A stretch of DNA of 64,000 nucleotides. Origin: Ralstonia sp. SET104. Its GTDB lineage: Bacteria; Pseudomonadota; Gammaproteobacteria; Burkholderiales; Burkholderiaceae. Below, piece by piece: positions 21,473 to 30,836 of this stretch (position 1 is its first letter; every line of letters begins with the position of its first letter). The DNA lies in assembly GCF_003851545.1 (NCBI RefSeq), contig NZ_BHVX01000002.1, positions 186,001 to 250,000 on the forward strand, in the 5' to 3' direction. The position numbers and the translations under genes are program-made. The notes beneath the pieces are model-generated. The model did no database searches. It had not been told where the DNA came from and saw only the letters and a list, made by a program, of their open reading frames with translations.

Positions 21473-22870
21473 TTAGAGCTTCTTCATCAGCACCATTGAA
21501 CGCCGCTGCCAGTTGTAGAGCTTGCGGCGGTCTTCCGGCAGATCGTCCACGGTGGCACGCACGAAGCCGCGCTTGAGGAACCAGTGCTCGGTGCGTGTGG
21601 TGAGCACGAAAAGGTGCTTGAGGCCGATGGCGCGGGCGCGCGTTTCGATGTGCTTGAGCAGGCGTTCGCCGTCACCGGTGCCCTGGCTATCGGGTGAAAC
21701 CGTCAGGCAGGCCATCTCGGCCACACCTTCCTTCGGGTACGGATACAACGCCGCACAACCGAAGATGATGCCGTCGTGCTCGATGACCGAGAAGTTGGTG
21801 ATGTCGCGCTCGAGCAGCCGGCGTTCGCGCGGTACCAGCGTGCCGTCGGCTTCCAGCGGCTCGATCAATTGCACGATGCCGCCCACGTCGTCCAGCGTGG
21901 CTTCGCGCAGGTATTCCAGATCAGTGTGCGACACCATGCTGCCCACGCCATCGTGCAGGAACAGCTCCAGCAGGATGCTGCCGTCCAGCGCGAACGGAAT
22001 CAGGTGGGCCCGGCGTACGCCGCCGCGCATGGCCTTGGTGATGTGCTGCAGGTAATAGGCCACGTCTGGTGTGAGGCTGCCGTCGCGCAGGCGCTCGATG
22101 GCCATTTCCATCGACAGGTCCTGCTGCAGCTTGCCCACACGGTCGACGAGCCCTTGCACCTCGGTGATGAAGATGAGCTTGTCGGCCTTCAGCGCCGTGG
22201 CTGTGTTGGCCGCCACGTCTTCCATCGACAGATTGAACGCCTGCCCCGTGGGCGAGAAGCCCAGCGGTGAGAGCAGCACGATCTTGCGGTTGGAGAGCGA
22301 TTGCTGGATCGAATCGGCGTCGATCTTGCGTACCAGCCCCGTGTGCTGAAAATCCACGCCGCCCACGATGCCCACCGGCCGCGCCGTCACGAAATTGCCC
22401 GACACCACCGAGATGCGCGCACCGGCCATCGGCGTGTTCGGCAGCGCCTGGCTGAAGGTGGCTTCAATGTCGAGGCGCAATTCGCCAGAGGCTTCCTTGG
22501 CCGATTCCAGTGCGGCGTTGTCTGTCACGCGGATGCCATCGACAAACTGCGTTTGCACGTTGCGCAGCGCCAGTTGCTCTTCCACCTGCGGGCGCGAGCC
22601 GTGCACCAGCACGATGCGCATGCCCATGGCGTGCAGCAGGGCGATGTCGTTGACCAGCGAACCCAGCATGCCGGCCTTGACCAGCTCGCCGCCGAAACCG
22701 ATCACGAAGGTCTTGTCGCGGAAGGCGTGGATGTACGGCGCCACCGCGCGCAGCCAGTCCACGAACTGCTGCTGTTCGGGCGTGGGCGGAATCGGGGCGA
22801 TGTCAATGGGGGCGGGCGTGTGCGCCACCAGCGAAACGCCGGAGGCGGGGGCGGAGGAACGAGCGGTCAC
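21473..22870 (-). CDS. argA: Amino-acid N-acetyltransferase ArgA (N-acetylglutamate synthase)
   Basis: This enzyme acetylates glutamate, the first step of arginine synthesis. It has the classic two-domain form: an amino-acid kinase-like domain (FVIGFGGELVKAGMLGSLVNDIALLHAMGMRIVLVHGSRPQV, which carries arginine feedback control) and a C-terminal GNAT domain (ACLTVSPDSQGTGDGERLLKHIE). The frame is open to 23125, which would overlap hrpA, so I take the GTG at 22870 (465 aa). No good SD lies before it, and another GTG at about 22825 is possible, so the start is uncertain. It is divergent from hrpA. Confidence 0.92.
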   Translation of the reverse strand: MTARSSAPASGVSLVAHTPAPIDIAPIPPTPEQQQFVDWLRAVAPYIHAFRDKTFVIGFGGELVKAGMLGSLVNDIALLHAMGMRIVLVHGSRPQVEEQLALRNVQTQFVDGIRVTDNAALESAKEASGELRLDIEATFSQALPNTPMAGARISVVSGNFVTARPVGIVGGVDFQHTGLVRKIDADSIQQSLSNRKIVLLSPLGFSPTGQAFNLSMEDVAANTATALKADKLIFITEVQGLVDRVGKLQQDLSMEMAIERLRDGSLTPDVAYYLQHITKAMRGGVRRAHLIPFALDGSILLELFLHDGVGSMVSHTDLEYLREATLDDVGGIVQLIEPLEADGTLVPRERRLLERDITNFSVIEHDGIIFGCAALYPYPKEGVAEMACLTVSPDSQGTGDGERLLKHIETRARAIGLKHLFVLTTRTEHWFLKRGFVRATVDDLPEDRRKLYNWQRRSMVLMKKL

Positions 22871-22937
22871 GGGCGGTGGATGAGTGGGGCGGGAGGCTGG
22901 GCCAACGATGGCGGCCAGTGCAGGCAAACATGCGCGG

Positions 22938-22945
22938 ATTATAAT
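22938..22945. promoter_or_regulatory. Self-complementary -10 element between argA and hrpA
   Basis: ATTATAAT is its own reverse complement and contains TATAAT on each strand (plus strand 22940-22945, minus strand 22943-22938), so it could serve as a -10 box for both divergent genes. No good -35 sequence is visible on either side. For hrpA the implied start of transcription is within a few bases of its ATG. Confidence 0.4.
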
Positions 22946-22953
22946 CCCGCCCG

Positions 22954-25900
22954 ATGTCAGATTCCCACGCCCAGCCGTCCCGGCCACGCCCGGCGGCTCC
23001 CTCCCCGAAATCGCCGAAAGACACGCCGCCGCCTGAGCGCAAGCCCGGCGGCAATGGCCGTCCGCAGCGTCGTCCGAAACCCACGCCGGAAGAATTGGCC
23101 GCCGCACTTGCGGCCCGCCGCGCACGCGCCAACCGCGTCCCGCCGATCACGTTTCCCGAAGCGCTGCCCGTGTCGGCCCGCCGCGAAGAGATCGCCGAGG
23201 CTATTGCCGCCAACCAGGTCGTGATCGTCTCGGGCGAGACCGGTTCGGGCAAGACCACGCAGTTGCCGAAGATCTGTCTGTCGATCGGGCGGGGCATTGG
23301 CGCGGGCGGCACCGGGCTGATTGGGCACACGCAGCCGAGGCGGATTGCCGCCACGTCTACGGCCAAGCGCATCGCCCAGGAAATCGGTACGCCAGTAGGC
23401 GAGCACGTCGGCTTCCAGGTGCGCTTTAACGACACGCTGTCGGCTGGCGCGTCGGTCAAGCTCATGACCGACGGCATCTTGCTGGCCGAAACGCAGAATG
23501 ATCCGCTGCTGCGGGCCTACGACACGATCATCATCGACGAGGCACACGAGCGCAGCCTCAACATCGATTTCCTGATCGGTTATCTCAAGCAGCTCCTGCC
23601 GCGGCGGCCGGACATGAAGGTGATCATCACCTCGGCGACCATCGATGCGCAGCGCTTTGCCGAGCACTTTGCCGGGCTGAATGGGAAGAAGGGTCCGGCG
23701 CCCGTCATCGAAGTCAGCGGCCGGCTGTATCCGGTTGAAGTGCGCTATCGCCCCGTCCAGCGCGACGAGAAAGACAAGGAGCGCGACCTCTTTGAGGCGA
23801 TCGTCGATGCCGTGGACGAACTCGCCCGCGAAGGCGCCGGCGACGTGCTGATCTTCCTGCCGGGCGAGCGCGAGATCCGGGAGGCGGCTGAGGCGCTGCG
23901 CAAGCACCATCCGGCGCATACCGAGATCCTGCCGCTGTTTGCGCGGTTGTCCGTACAAGAGCAGGAACGCGTATTCCGGCCGTCCAACGCACGGCGTATC
24001 GTGCTGGCGACCAATGTGGCCGAGACCTCGCTCACGGTGCCGGGCATCCGCTACGTGGTCGACACGGGGCTGGCGCGCGTCAAGCGCTATTCATATCGCA
24101 ACAAGGTCGAGCAACTGCAGATCGAGCCGGTCTCGCAGGCTGCGGCCAACCAGCGCGCGGGCCGCTGCGGCCGGGTGGCCGATGGCGTGTGCATTCGCCT
24201 GTATGAAGAGGCGGATTTCATCGCGCGGCCGCGCTTTACTGATCCGGAAATCCTGCGTTCGTCGCTGGCGGCGGTGATTTTGCGCATGAAGGCGCTGCGG
24301 CTGACCGACGTCGAGCAGTTTCCCTTCATTGAGTCACCGCTGGGCCGCGCGATTGCCGATGGCTATCAACTCCTGCAGGAACTCGGTGCTGTCGACGACG
24401 AGAATGCGCTGACCCCACTGGGCAAACAGGTCGCGCACCTGCCGCTGGACCCGCGCGTGGCGCGGATGATCCTGGCGGGGCGAGACCATCAATGCCTGCG
24501 CGAGATGCTCATCATTGCGAGCGCCTTGTCGGTGCAGGACCCGCGCGAACGTCCGCAGGAGCTTCAGCAGCAGGCGGACCAGGCACACCGTCAGTTTGCC
24601 GACGAGAAATCCGAATTTCTCGGCTGGGTGAAGCTGTGGAAGTGGTTTGAAGAGGCCGTCGCGCACAAGAAGTCGAACAAGCAGTTGCAGGATCAGTGTC
24701 GGTCGCACTTTCTCTCGCACTTGCGGCTGCGCGAATGGCGCGATGTGCACTCGCAATTGCACACCACGGTGGCGGAGCAGGGCTGGAAACTCAATGCATC
24801 CGATCCGACATACGAACAGTTGCACCTGGCGCTGTTGACGGGCTTGCTCGGCAATATCGGCGTGCGCATTGAAGAGGCTGATGGCAAGGGGCGCGAATAT
24901 CTCGGCGCACGCGGCATCAAGTTCTTCCTGTGGCCGGGCTCGGTCATCGCGCGCAAGGCCGGCAAGTGGGTCGTGGCGGGCGAGTTGGTCGAAACCAGCC
25001 GCCTGTTCGGGCGTACGCTCGCGCGCATCGAGCCGGAGTGGGTTGAGAAGGTTGGCGCACATCTGTTGAAGGCGTCGTGGAGCGATCCGCACTGGGAAAA
25101 GAAGGCCGGCCAGGTGATGGCCTTCGAGCGCGGCACGCTGTATGGCCTGCCGATCTACCAGCAGCGCCGCGTGCACTTCGGTCCAATGCAGCCAAAGGAA
25201 GCGCGCGAGATGTTCATCCGCCGTGCGCTGGTCGATGGCGAATTCGAAACGCGCCTGCCGTTCTTTACGCACAACCAGCGGCTGGTGCGCGAGATCGAGA
25301 ACCTGGAGCACAAGTCCCGGCGGCAAGACGTGCTGGTGGACGATGAACTGATCTACGCGTTCTACAACAGCCAGATTCCGGCGGACATCCACAACGCTGT
25401 CGCTTTCGAGCGCTGGTATGCCGACGCCGCCAAGGGCGGCCAGAAGCTGCTGTATCTGAACCGCGACGACCTGATGCGGCATGAGGCGGCCGGCATCACC
25501 ACCGATCTGTTCCCCAAGACGCTGCCGATTGCCGGCATCGACATGGGCCTGACGTACCATTTCGAGCCCGGCAGCCCGCGCGATGGCGTGACGCTCACGG
25601 TGCCGCTGTACGCGCTCAACCAGGTGCCCGCGCAGCGCGCCGAATGGCTGGTGCCGGGCATGCTCAAGGAGAAGGTGCACCTGCTCCTGAAGAGCCTGCC
25701 GCAGAAGCTGCGCCGCCACTGTGTGCCGCTGCCGGACTACGCCGCCGGTTTTGTTTCCCGCGTGAAGCTGGGCGATGGCGATCTGCTCGACCGCCTGATC
25801 GCCGATGTGCGCGAGCAGACTGGCATCGCGCTCAAGCGTGCCGACTTCAAGCTCGAAACGCTGCCCGCGCATCACTTCATGAACTTCAAAGTGATTGACG

Positions 25901-26952
25901 AGCACGGCCGCCAACTCGACATGGGCCGTAATCTGACCCAGTTGCGGGCGGAACTCGGCGGACGCGCGCAGCAGACCTTCCAGTCAATCGCCGCGCAGGA
26001 TGCGGCCGCTGTTGGCGGCCAGAACGACGGTGCCAAGCCCGGCAAGGCTGGCAAGGCGGGCAAGTCCGATGCGCCGCCCAACGCCGCGCTGTACTCCGGC
26101 CTGACCACCTGGAACTTCGGCGAGCTGCCCGAGTTGCTGGAAGTCCGCAAGGGCAATCAGACGCTGTTCGGCTATCCGGCGCTCGTCGACGCGGGCGACC
26201 ACTGCGATGTGGAAGTCTTTGACGACCCGGCGGAGGCTGCGCGCATCCATCGGCTGGGCTTGCGCCGGCTGTTTGCGATCCAATTGCGCGAGCCGCTGAA
26301 GTACCTGGAAAAGAACATCCCCGGCCTGTCGCAGATGGCGATCCAGTTCATAAACCTGGGCACGCAGGACGAACTGCGCGACCAGATTCTGGATGCCACG
26401 CTCGAGCGCGCCTGCCTGCAAGACCCGTTGCCTACCGACGACGCCAGCTTCGGTGCCCGCAAGGATGAAAGCCGCGCCCGCCTGACGCTGTTGGCGCAGG
26501 AGATCGCGCGGCTGGTCGGCGCCATCTTGGCTGAATACGCGCAATTGCCGCGCAAGCTGCAGATCGCCAAGCCGTTTGCCGCTGCCACAGCGGACATCGA
26601 CGCGCAACTGAAAACGCTGATGCATAAGCGCTTTATTGAGGCGACGCCGTACGCGCAGTTGACGCATTTCCCGCGTTATCTGAAGGGCATCGCGTTGCGC
26701 GTCGACAAGCTCAAGGCTGACCCCACGCGCGATACGCAGCGCATGCAAGAGATGGCGCCGCTCATCCAGCAATATCAACGCGCGGAAAAGGCGCTGCGCG
26801 TGCAGGGGCAGGGCGGCAATGATCCGCGCATGGAGGAATTCCGCTGGATGCTGGAGGAGTTGCGCATCGCCCTGTTCGCACAGGAGTTGCGCACGCCGGT
26901 GCCCATGTCGGTCAAGCGGCTGCAGAAGGTGTGGGAATCCATGCAGCGATAG
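22954..26952 (+). CDS. hrpA: ATP-dependent RNA helicase HrpA
   Basis: HrpA is a large DEAH-box RNA helicase, implicated in E. coli in mRNA processing and rescue of stalled ribosomes. The 1332-aa product has a Pro/Lys-rich N-terminus, the P-loop SGETGSGKTTQLPKI, TQPRRIAATSTAKR, the DEAH box IIIDEAHERSLNIDF and SAT (VIITSATID). Helicase motifs LATNVAETSLTVPGIRYVVDTG and QRAGRCGRV follow, then HA2/OB domains and the C-terminal DUF3418 region characteristic of HrpA. The length is normal. The first ATG gives MSDSHAQPS. The gene stands alone with its own terminator. Confidence 0.96.
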   Translation: MSDSHAQPSRPRPAAPSPKSPKDTPPPERKPGGNGRPQRRPKPTPEELAAALAARRARANRVPPITFPEALPVSARREEIAEAIAANQVVIVSGETGSGKTTQLPKICLSIGRGIGAGGTGLIGHTQPRRIAATSTAKRIAQEIGTPVGEHVGFQVRFNDTLSAGASVKLMTDGILLAETQNDPLLRAYDTIIIDEAHERSLNIDFLIGYLKQLLPRRPDMKVIITSATIDAQRFAEHFAGLNGKKGPAPVIEVSGRLYPVEVRYRPVQRDEKDKERDLFEAIVDAVDELAREGAGDVLIFLPGEREIREAAEALRKHHPAHTEILPLFARLSVQEQERVFRPSNARRIVLATNVAETSLTVPGIRYVVDTGLARVKRYSYRNKVEQLQIEPVSQAAANQRAGRCGRVADGVCIRLYEEADFIARPRFTDPEILRSSLAAVILRMKALRLTDVEQFPFIESPLGRAIADGYQLLQELGAVDDENALTPLGKQVAHLPLDPRVARMILAGRDHQCLREMLIIASALSVQDPRERPQELQQQADQAHRQFADEKSEFLGWVKLWKWFEEAVAHKKSNKQLQDQCRSHFLSHLRLREWRDVHSQLHTTVAEQGWKLNASDPTYEQLHLALLTGLLGNIGVRIEEADGKGREYLGARGIKFFLWPGSVIARKAGKWVVAGELVETSRLFGRTLARIEPEWVEKVGAHLLKASWSDPHWEKKAGQVMAFERGTLYGLPIYQQRRVHFGPMQPKEAREMFIRRALVDGEFETRLPFFTHNQRLVREIENLEHKSRRQDVLVDDELIYAFYNSQIPADIHNAVAFERWYADAAKGGQKLLYLNRDDLMRHEAAGITTDLFPKTLPIAGIDMGLTYHFEPGSPRDGVTLTVPLYALNQVPAQRAEWLVPGMLKEKVHLLLKSLPQKLRRHCVPLPDYAAGFVSRVKLGDGDLLDRLIADVREQTGIALKRADFKLETLPAHHFMNFKVIDEHGRQLDMGRNLTQLRAELGGRAQQTFQSIAAQDAAAVGGQNDGAKPGKAGKAGKSDAPPNAALYSGLTTWNFGELPELLEVRKGNQTLFGYPALVDAGDHCDVEVFDDPAEAARIHRLGLRRLFAIQLREPLKYLEKNIPGLSQMAIQFINLGTQDELRDQILDATLERACLQDPLPTDDASFGARKDESRARLTLLAQEIARLVGAILAEYAQLPRKLQIAKPFAAATADIDAQLKTLMHKRFIEATPYAQLTHFPRYLKGIALRVDKLKADPTRDTQRMQEMAPLIQQYQRAEKALRVQGQGGNDPRMEEFRWMLEELRIALFAQELRTPVPMSVKRLQKVWESMQR

Positions 26953-26969
26953 CTGCAATGCTTTGTTGA

Positions 26970-27000
26970 GAGCGGGGAAAGTTCCCGCTTTCTTTTTTTG
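26970..27000 (+). terminator. Rho-independent terminator after hrpA
   Basis: AGCGGG at 26971-26976 pairs with CCCGCT at 26984-26989, followed by TTCTTTTTTT. Confidence 0.85.
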
Positions 27001-27067
27001 ATTTGTGTCAGCGATGGTGTAAGTGCGAGCGTTAAAATGGCGAGCTAAGTTGCTGAATCTCCTTGCT

Positions 27068-28063
27068 ATGTCTGCCTCGCGCGCCTCGTTTGCTCCCCGT
27101 TGGTTTTCCACACTTGTCCTGTCGGCCGCTGCCCTGATGGCGGCGCATGCGGCGCGTGCTGAAGTCGTCACCGTGCTCAACTCGGGCGACGCAAGCATCT
27201 CTTTGATCGACAAAGACACCCGCAAGGTGCTAGAGACGTTCCCGATCGGCAAGGAGCCGCACCACCTGATCGCCACGCCGGACGACAAGTCACTGATCGT
27301 CGCCAACGCGGTCGGTAATGAGTTGGTGTTCCTCGACCCCGTGACCGGCAAGATCCAGCAGCGCGTGCCGCGCATCGACGATCCGTACCAAATCGGCTTC
27401 TCGCCTGACCAGAAATGGTTCCTGACCACCGGCAACCGCCTGGACCGTGTTGACATCTACCGCTGGGATGGTCACGCGCTGACCATCGCCAAGCAAATCC
27501 CGGCCGCCAAGACGCCGAGCCACATTGCTTTTACCGCCGACAGCAAGATCGCCTTCATCACCCTCCAGGATTCCAACGAGGTGATGGCCATCGATCTGCC
27601 CACGCAGACCGTGATGTGGCGCATGACCATTGGCTCCGCGCCGGCCGGTGTGTGGGTCACGAATGATCAGAAATATCTGCTGGTTGGCATGACCGGTGCG
27701 GATTACGTTGAGGTAATCGACTGGCGCAACCACACCAGCGTTAAGCGCATCCAAACCGGCAAGGGCGCGCACAACTTCCGCGCTTTGGGCGACAAGCGCC
27801 ACCTGTTCCTCTCGAACCGCGTGTCGGGCACGATCAGCATCATCGATCAGCAAACGCTGACCAAGGTGGGTGAAATCACCGGCCTGCCGCCCGGCCCCGA
27901 TGACATGGAGTTGACCGCTGACGGCAAGCAGCTATGGGTGACATGCCGTTGGGCCAAGCGCGTGGCGATCGTGGATGTGGCAAGCCGCAAGGTCGTGGAA
28001 GAGATCAAGGTCGGGCGCTCGCCGCACGGCATTTATTTCCGCACGCGCGCTCCGTTGATCTGA
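27068..28063 (+). CDS. Secreted YVTN-type beta-propeller protein
   Basis: The 331-aa product has a Sec signal peptide (WFSTLVLSAAALMAAHAARAE, cleavage after about residue 31). Six or seven beta-propeller repeats follow, of the YncE/YVTN kind: VTVLNSGDASISLIDKDTRKVLETFPIGKEPHHL, LIVANAVGNELVFLDPVTGKI, MELTADGKQLWVTCRWAKRVAIVDVASRKVVEEIKVG and so on. Such proteins are periplasmic; known roles vary and no catalytic motif is visible. The ATG at 27068 gives a proper signal peptide. Only 11 bases separate its stop from the deacetylase ATG, so the two are probably co-translated. Confidence 0.8.
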   Translation: MSASRASFAPRWFSTLVLSAAALMAAHAARAEVVTVLNSGDASISLIDKDTRKVLETFPIGKEPHHLIATPDDKSLIVANAVGNELVFLDPVTGKIQQRVPRIDDPYQIGFSPDQKWFLTTGNRLDRVDIYRWDGHALTIAKQIPAAKTPSHIAFTADSKIAFITLQDSNEVMAIDLPTQTVMWRMTIGSAPAGVWVTNDQKYLLVGMTGADYVEVIDWRNHTSVKRIQTGKGAHNFRALGDKRHLFLSNRVSGTISIIDQQTLTKVGEITGLPPGPDDMELTADGKQLWVTCRWAKRVAIVDVASRKVVEEIKVGRSPHGIYFRTRAPLI

Positions 28064-28074
28064 GTGTGACGAAG

Positions 28075-28905
28075 ATGAAATCCGGCCTGTCGATGTTGCG
28101 CACGGCAACTGCTATGACGGCGCTGGGGCTGTGCACCTTGGCTGTGGCTGGCCCCGGCGGCGTGAACGCTGGTGCGTGCAAGGGCACGGTCTACCTCACG
28201 TTTGACACCGGCAGCATGAGCCAGGCGCAGTTGATTGCCGACACACTGCGTCGCCATCGTATTCAAGCCACGTTCTTCCTGGCCAACGAGAAGACCATCC
28301 ACGGCGACAGCACGCTGGATGATGGCTGGGTGCCGTATTGGAAATCGCTCGCCGCCGATGGCCACGCATTCGGCACGCACACCTTCGATCACGTCTACTA
28401 CAAGGGCGAGGCCGGAGCGGGCAAAGTCCGCTTCCGCCCGCAATTTGGCGAGCAGAGCGGTCGCAACGTCGTCTGGGGCGAGCCCGAGTTTTGCGCAGAA
28501 CTCAAGCACAGCGCCGAGCGCTTCAAGACCATGACCGGCCAGGCGATGGACCCGCTGTGGCGCGCGCCGGGCGGCCACCTGTCAGCGACGACCGAAGCCT
28601 GGGCCAAGCAATGCGGGTTTGCCCACGTAGCTTGGGCGCCAGCCGGCTTCCTGGGCGATGAGCTCCCTTCCGAGCGCTATCCGAACGACGCGCTGCTGCA
28701 GAAGGCGCTCTCAACCCTGCGTGATGGCGACATCACCATGGCGCATCTGGGCATCTGGTCGCGCAAGGATCCGTGGGCGCCGGCCGATCTGGAACCGCTG
28801 ATCGTCGGCTTGGAGCGCAAGGGTTTCTGTTTCGCCACGCTGCGCGATCATCCGCAGTACAAGGCCTGGTTTGCTGCCCGCCCGGCACACGCGGCGGCCC
28901 GCTGA
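28075..28905 (+). CDS. Exported polysaccharide deacetylase (NodB/CE4 family)
   Basis: The 276-aa product has a signal peptide (residues 1 to about 32) and a NodB-fold domain. Recognisable CE4 motifs: VYLTFDTG (motif 1), FGTHTFDHVYY (motif 2, H-T-x-x-H), LWRAPGGH (motif 3, Arg) and ITMAHLGIW (motif 5, His). Motif 1 normally reads TFDDG; here the second Asp, a metal ligand, is Thr, while the catalytic-base Asp remains. The substrate is unknown; peptidoglycan, exopolysaccharide or another acylated compound are options. A GTG at 28066 is an alternative start. Its stop is 1 base from the next gene's ATG. Confidence 0.8.
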   Translation: MKSGLSMLRTATAMTALGLCTLAVAGPGGVNAGACKGTVYLTFDTGSMSQAQLIADTLRRHRIQATFFLANEKTIHGDSTLDDGWVPYWKSLAADGHAFGTHTFDHVYYKGEAGAGKVRFRPQFGEQSGRNVVWGEPEFCAELKHSAERFKTMTGQAMDPLWRAPGGHLSATTEAWAKQCGFAHVAWAPAGFLGDELPSERYPNDALLQKALSTLRDGDITMAHLGIWSRKDPWAPADLEPLIVGLERKGFCFATLRDHPQYKAWFAARPAHAAAR

Positions 28906-28906
28906 C

Positions 28907-29881
28907 ATGTTCGACTGGATTGCCGACACCTTCACGCAGGCGCAGGACGTGCTGTTTCAGCACGTCGTGATGCCGATCACCTATGCCATCGGCCTGGGTG
29001 GCTACGTTGAGGATGCGTATCCCGGCACCGAATGGCTGCTGATGGGGCTGGTGCAGATCGCGGTGCTGCTGCTGATCTTCCGCCCGCTCGAGCGCTGGCG
29101 CCCGGTGGAGCCGATACAGGATCGCAAGGCCGTGCGCGCCGATATCATTTATACGTTGTTCCATCGCCTTGGCTTCTTCCCGTTGCTGCTGTTCTTCACC
29201 CTGCAGCCGCTGATCGACAGTCTGGACGGCAAGCTGCGTTTCTGGGGGTGGGCGCACCTGAACGTGGAAGACTGGTGGCCGGGCGTCACGTCGGTTGCCG
29301 TTGTCAGTTTCCTCATCTATCTGGTGCTGTTCGACCTGCTCGACTACTGGTACCACCGCCTGTCGCACAAATTCCACTGGTGGTGGAACCTGCATTCGCT
29401 GCACCACAGCCAGCAGCAGATGACGTTGTGGTCGGACGATCGCAACCACATCCTTGATGATGTACTGCGGGGCGCAGTGTTTGCCATCGCGGCGCTCGTT
29501 ATTGGGGTGGAGCCCTCGCAGTACGTGCTGCTGGTCGCCATTTCGCAGTTGCTGCAGAGCTTGCAACACGCCAATGTGCGACTGCATTTCGGCTGGCTGG
29601 GCGAGCGGCTGCTGATCTCGCCGCGCTTTCATCGTCTGCACCACGCCATTGGCCTGGGGCATGAAGTGCCGGGCAGGCCGGGAGTGCTGGGCGGTTGCAA
29701 TTTCGGCGTGCTTTTCCCGTGGTGGGACATGCTGTTCGGCACCGCCATCTTTTCGCCGGATTACCACGCCACCGGCATCCGCGATCAACTGCCCGCGCCG
29801 CAGGGCAGTTCGCGCGACTACGGGCGCGGCGTGCTGCGACAGCAGTGGCTCGGCCTCAAACGCCTGTTTGGCCGCGCGTAA
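28907..29881 (+). CDS. Membrane-bound fatty acid hydroxylase / sterol desaturase family protein
   Basis: The 324-aa integral membrane di-iron enzyme has three to five predicted helices and the histidine boxes of the FA_hydroxylase family: WYHRLSHKFH, NLHSLHHS and RFHRLHHAIGLGH. Such enzymes hydroxylate or desaturate lipids, carotenoids or similar; bacteria of this group generally lack sterols, so the substrate is not predictable. It starts 1 base after the deacetylase stop (ATG at 28907; the frame opens earlier at 28871), a spacing that implies coupled translation. C-terminal residues are basic (LKRLFGRA). Confidence 0.82.
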   Translation: MFDWIADTFTQAQDVLFQHVVMPITYAIGLGGYVEDAYPGTEWLLMGLVQIAVLLLIFRPLERWRPVEPIQDRKAVRADIIYTLFHRLGFFPLLLFFTLQPLIDSLDGKLRFWGWAHLNVEDWWPGVTSVAVVSFLIYLVLFDLLDYWYHRLSHKFHWWWNLHSLHHSQQQMTLWSDDRNHILDDVLRGAVFAIAALVIGVEPSQYVLLVAISQLLQSLQHANVRLHFGWLGERLLISPRFHRLHHAIGLGHEVPGRPGVLGGCNFGVLFPWWDMLFGTAIFSPDYHATGIRDQLPAPQGSSRDYGRGVLRQQWLGLKRLFGRA

Positions 29882-29963
29882 CGTAAAGGGCAGATGGGGC
29901 GGCGCCCGCGTCATGTCCGCATGCTGTGCTAGGCTGTCCGCTCCCTGATTTCCCGATTTCTGC

Positions 29964-30821
29964 ATGAACGACCTGATTCGCTCATTTGGCCGCGCGCTGC
30001 TTTCGCAGTTGCATCCGCGCATGCTGTTCTTGACGGTGCTGCCTTTCGTTGTGGCCGTGGTGGTCTGGGGCGGGGTGCTGTATTTCGGCTGGGATGCCAT
30101 GAACGGCATGGCTCGCAACGCCGTGGAAGGCTGGGCTTTCATGGGTTGGATCAAGAGCGGCCTCAACGCCATCGGCATGACAGGGCTGTGGTCGGCCATT
30201 GCGCCGCTGCTGGTCATCACCTTGCTGGTGCCGGTGATTGTCGTATCGATTCTCGTACTGGTGAGCGTGGCGTCGGTGCCGGTGGTCATGCGTTTTCTTG
30301 ACCGCAGCTATCCGCAGCTTGAGCGCCGCAAAGGGGGCTCGGTGGTGGGCAGCCTGACGCATGCGCTGCTGTGCACGCTCGTGTTCATCCTGGTGGCGAT
30401 CGTCACGCTGCCCTTGTGGCTCATCCCACCATTCTTTGCGCTGATCCCGCCGCTGCTCTGGGGTTGGCTCACGTACCGCCTGATGACATACGACGCACTG
30501 GCTGACCACGCTACAGCCGATGAGCGACGCGCAATCATGCAGCGCTACCGGTTGCCGTTGCTGGGTATCGGTGTGGCGGTCGGCATGCTGGGCTCGGCGC
30601 CGACGCTGCTGTGGGTGTCGTCGGTGGTGACCATTGTGCTGTTCCCGATCATCGCCATCGCCGTCATCTGGCTGTATGTGTTGATCTTCATTTTCTCAGC
30701 GCTGTGGTTTGGCCATTTCTGCCTGCGCGCGCTTGCGCGTCTGCGCGCCGAGGCGCCGCCGGCACGTATGGTCGAAGTCAGCGTCATCGACGTTACGTCC
30801 ATCGAACTGCCTCGCGAGTAA
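29964..30821 (+). CDS. EI24-domain inner-membrane protein (CysZ-like)
   Basis: The 285-aa polytopic membrane protein has about six predicted helices, including LFLTVLPFVVAVVVWGGVLYFGW and LVITLLVPVIVVSILVLVSVASV, and the EI24 signature region around PLWLIPPFFALIPPLLWGWLTYRLMTYDAL. The superfamily includes the sulphate permease CysZ and etoposide-induced protein 2.4 homologues. Nothing nearby points to sulphate, so I do not assign transport. It starts 82 bases after the hydroxylase and ends 15 bases before the next gene. Confidence 0.78.
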   Translation: MNDLIRSFGRALLSQLHPRMLFLTVLPFVVAVVVWGGVLYFGWDAMNGMARNAVEGWAFMGWIKSGLNAIGMTGLWSAIAPLLVITLLVPVIVVSILVLVSVASVPVVMRFLDRSYPQLERRKGGSVVGSLTHALLCTLVFILVAIVTLPLWLIPPFFALIPPLLWGWLTYRLMTYDALADHATADERRAIMQRYRLPLLGIGVAVGMLGSAPTLLWVSSVVTIVLFPIIAIAVIWLYVLIFIFSALWFGHFCLRALARLRAEAPPARMVEVSVIDVTSIELPRE

Positions 30822-30836
30822 GTAACAAGGACTGAC

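Noticed and set aside
22871-23125. N-terminal extension of ArgA to the first ATG
   Set aside because: It would overlap the hrpA coding region by about 170 bases on the other strand and has no conserved residues; an internal GTG is more likely.
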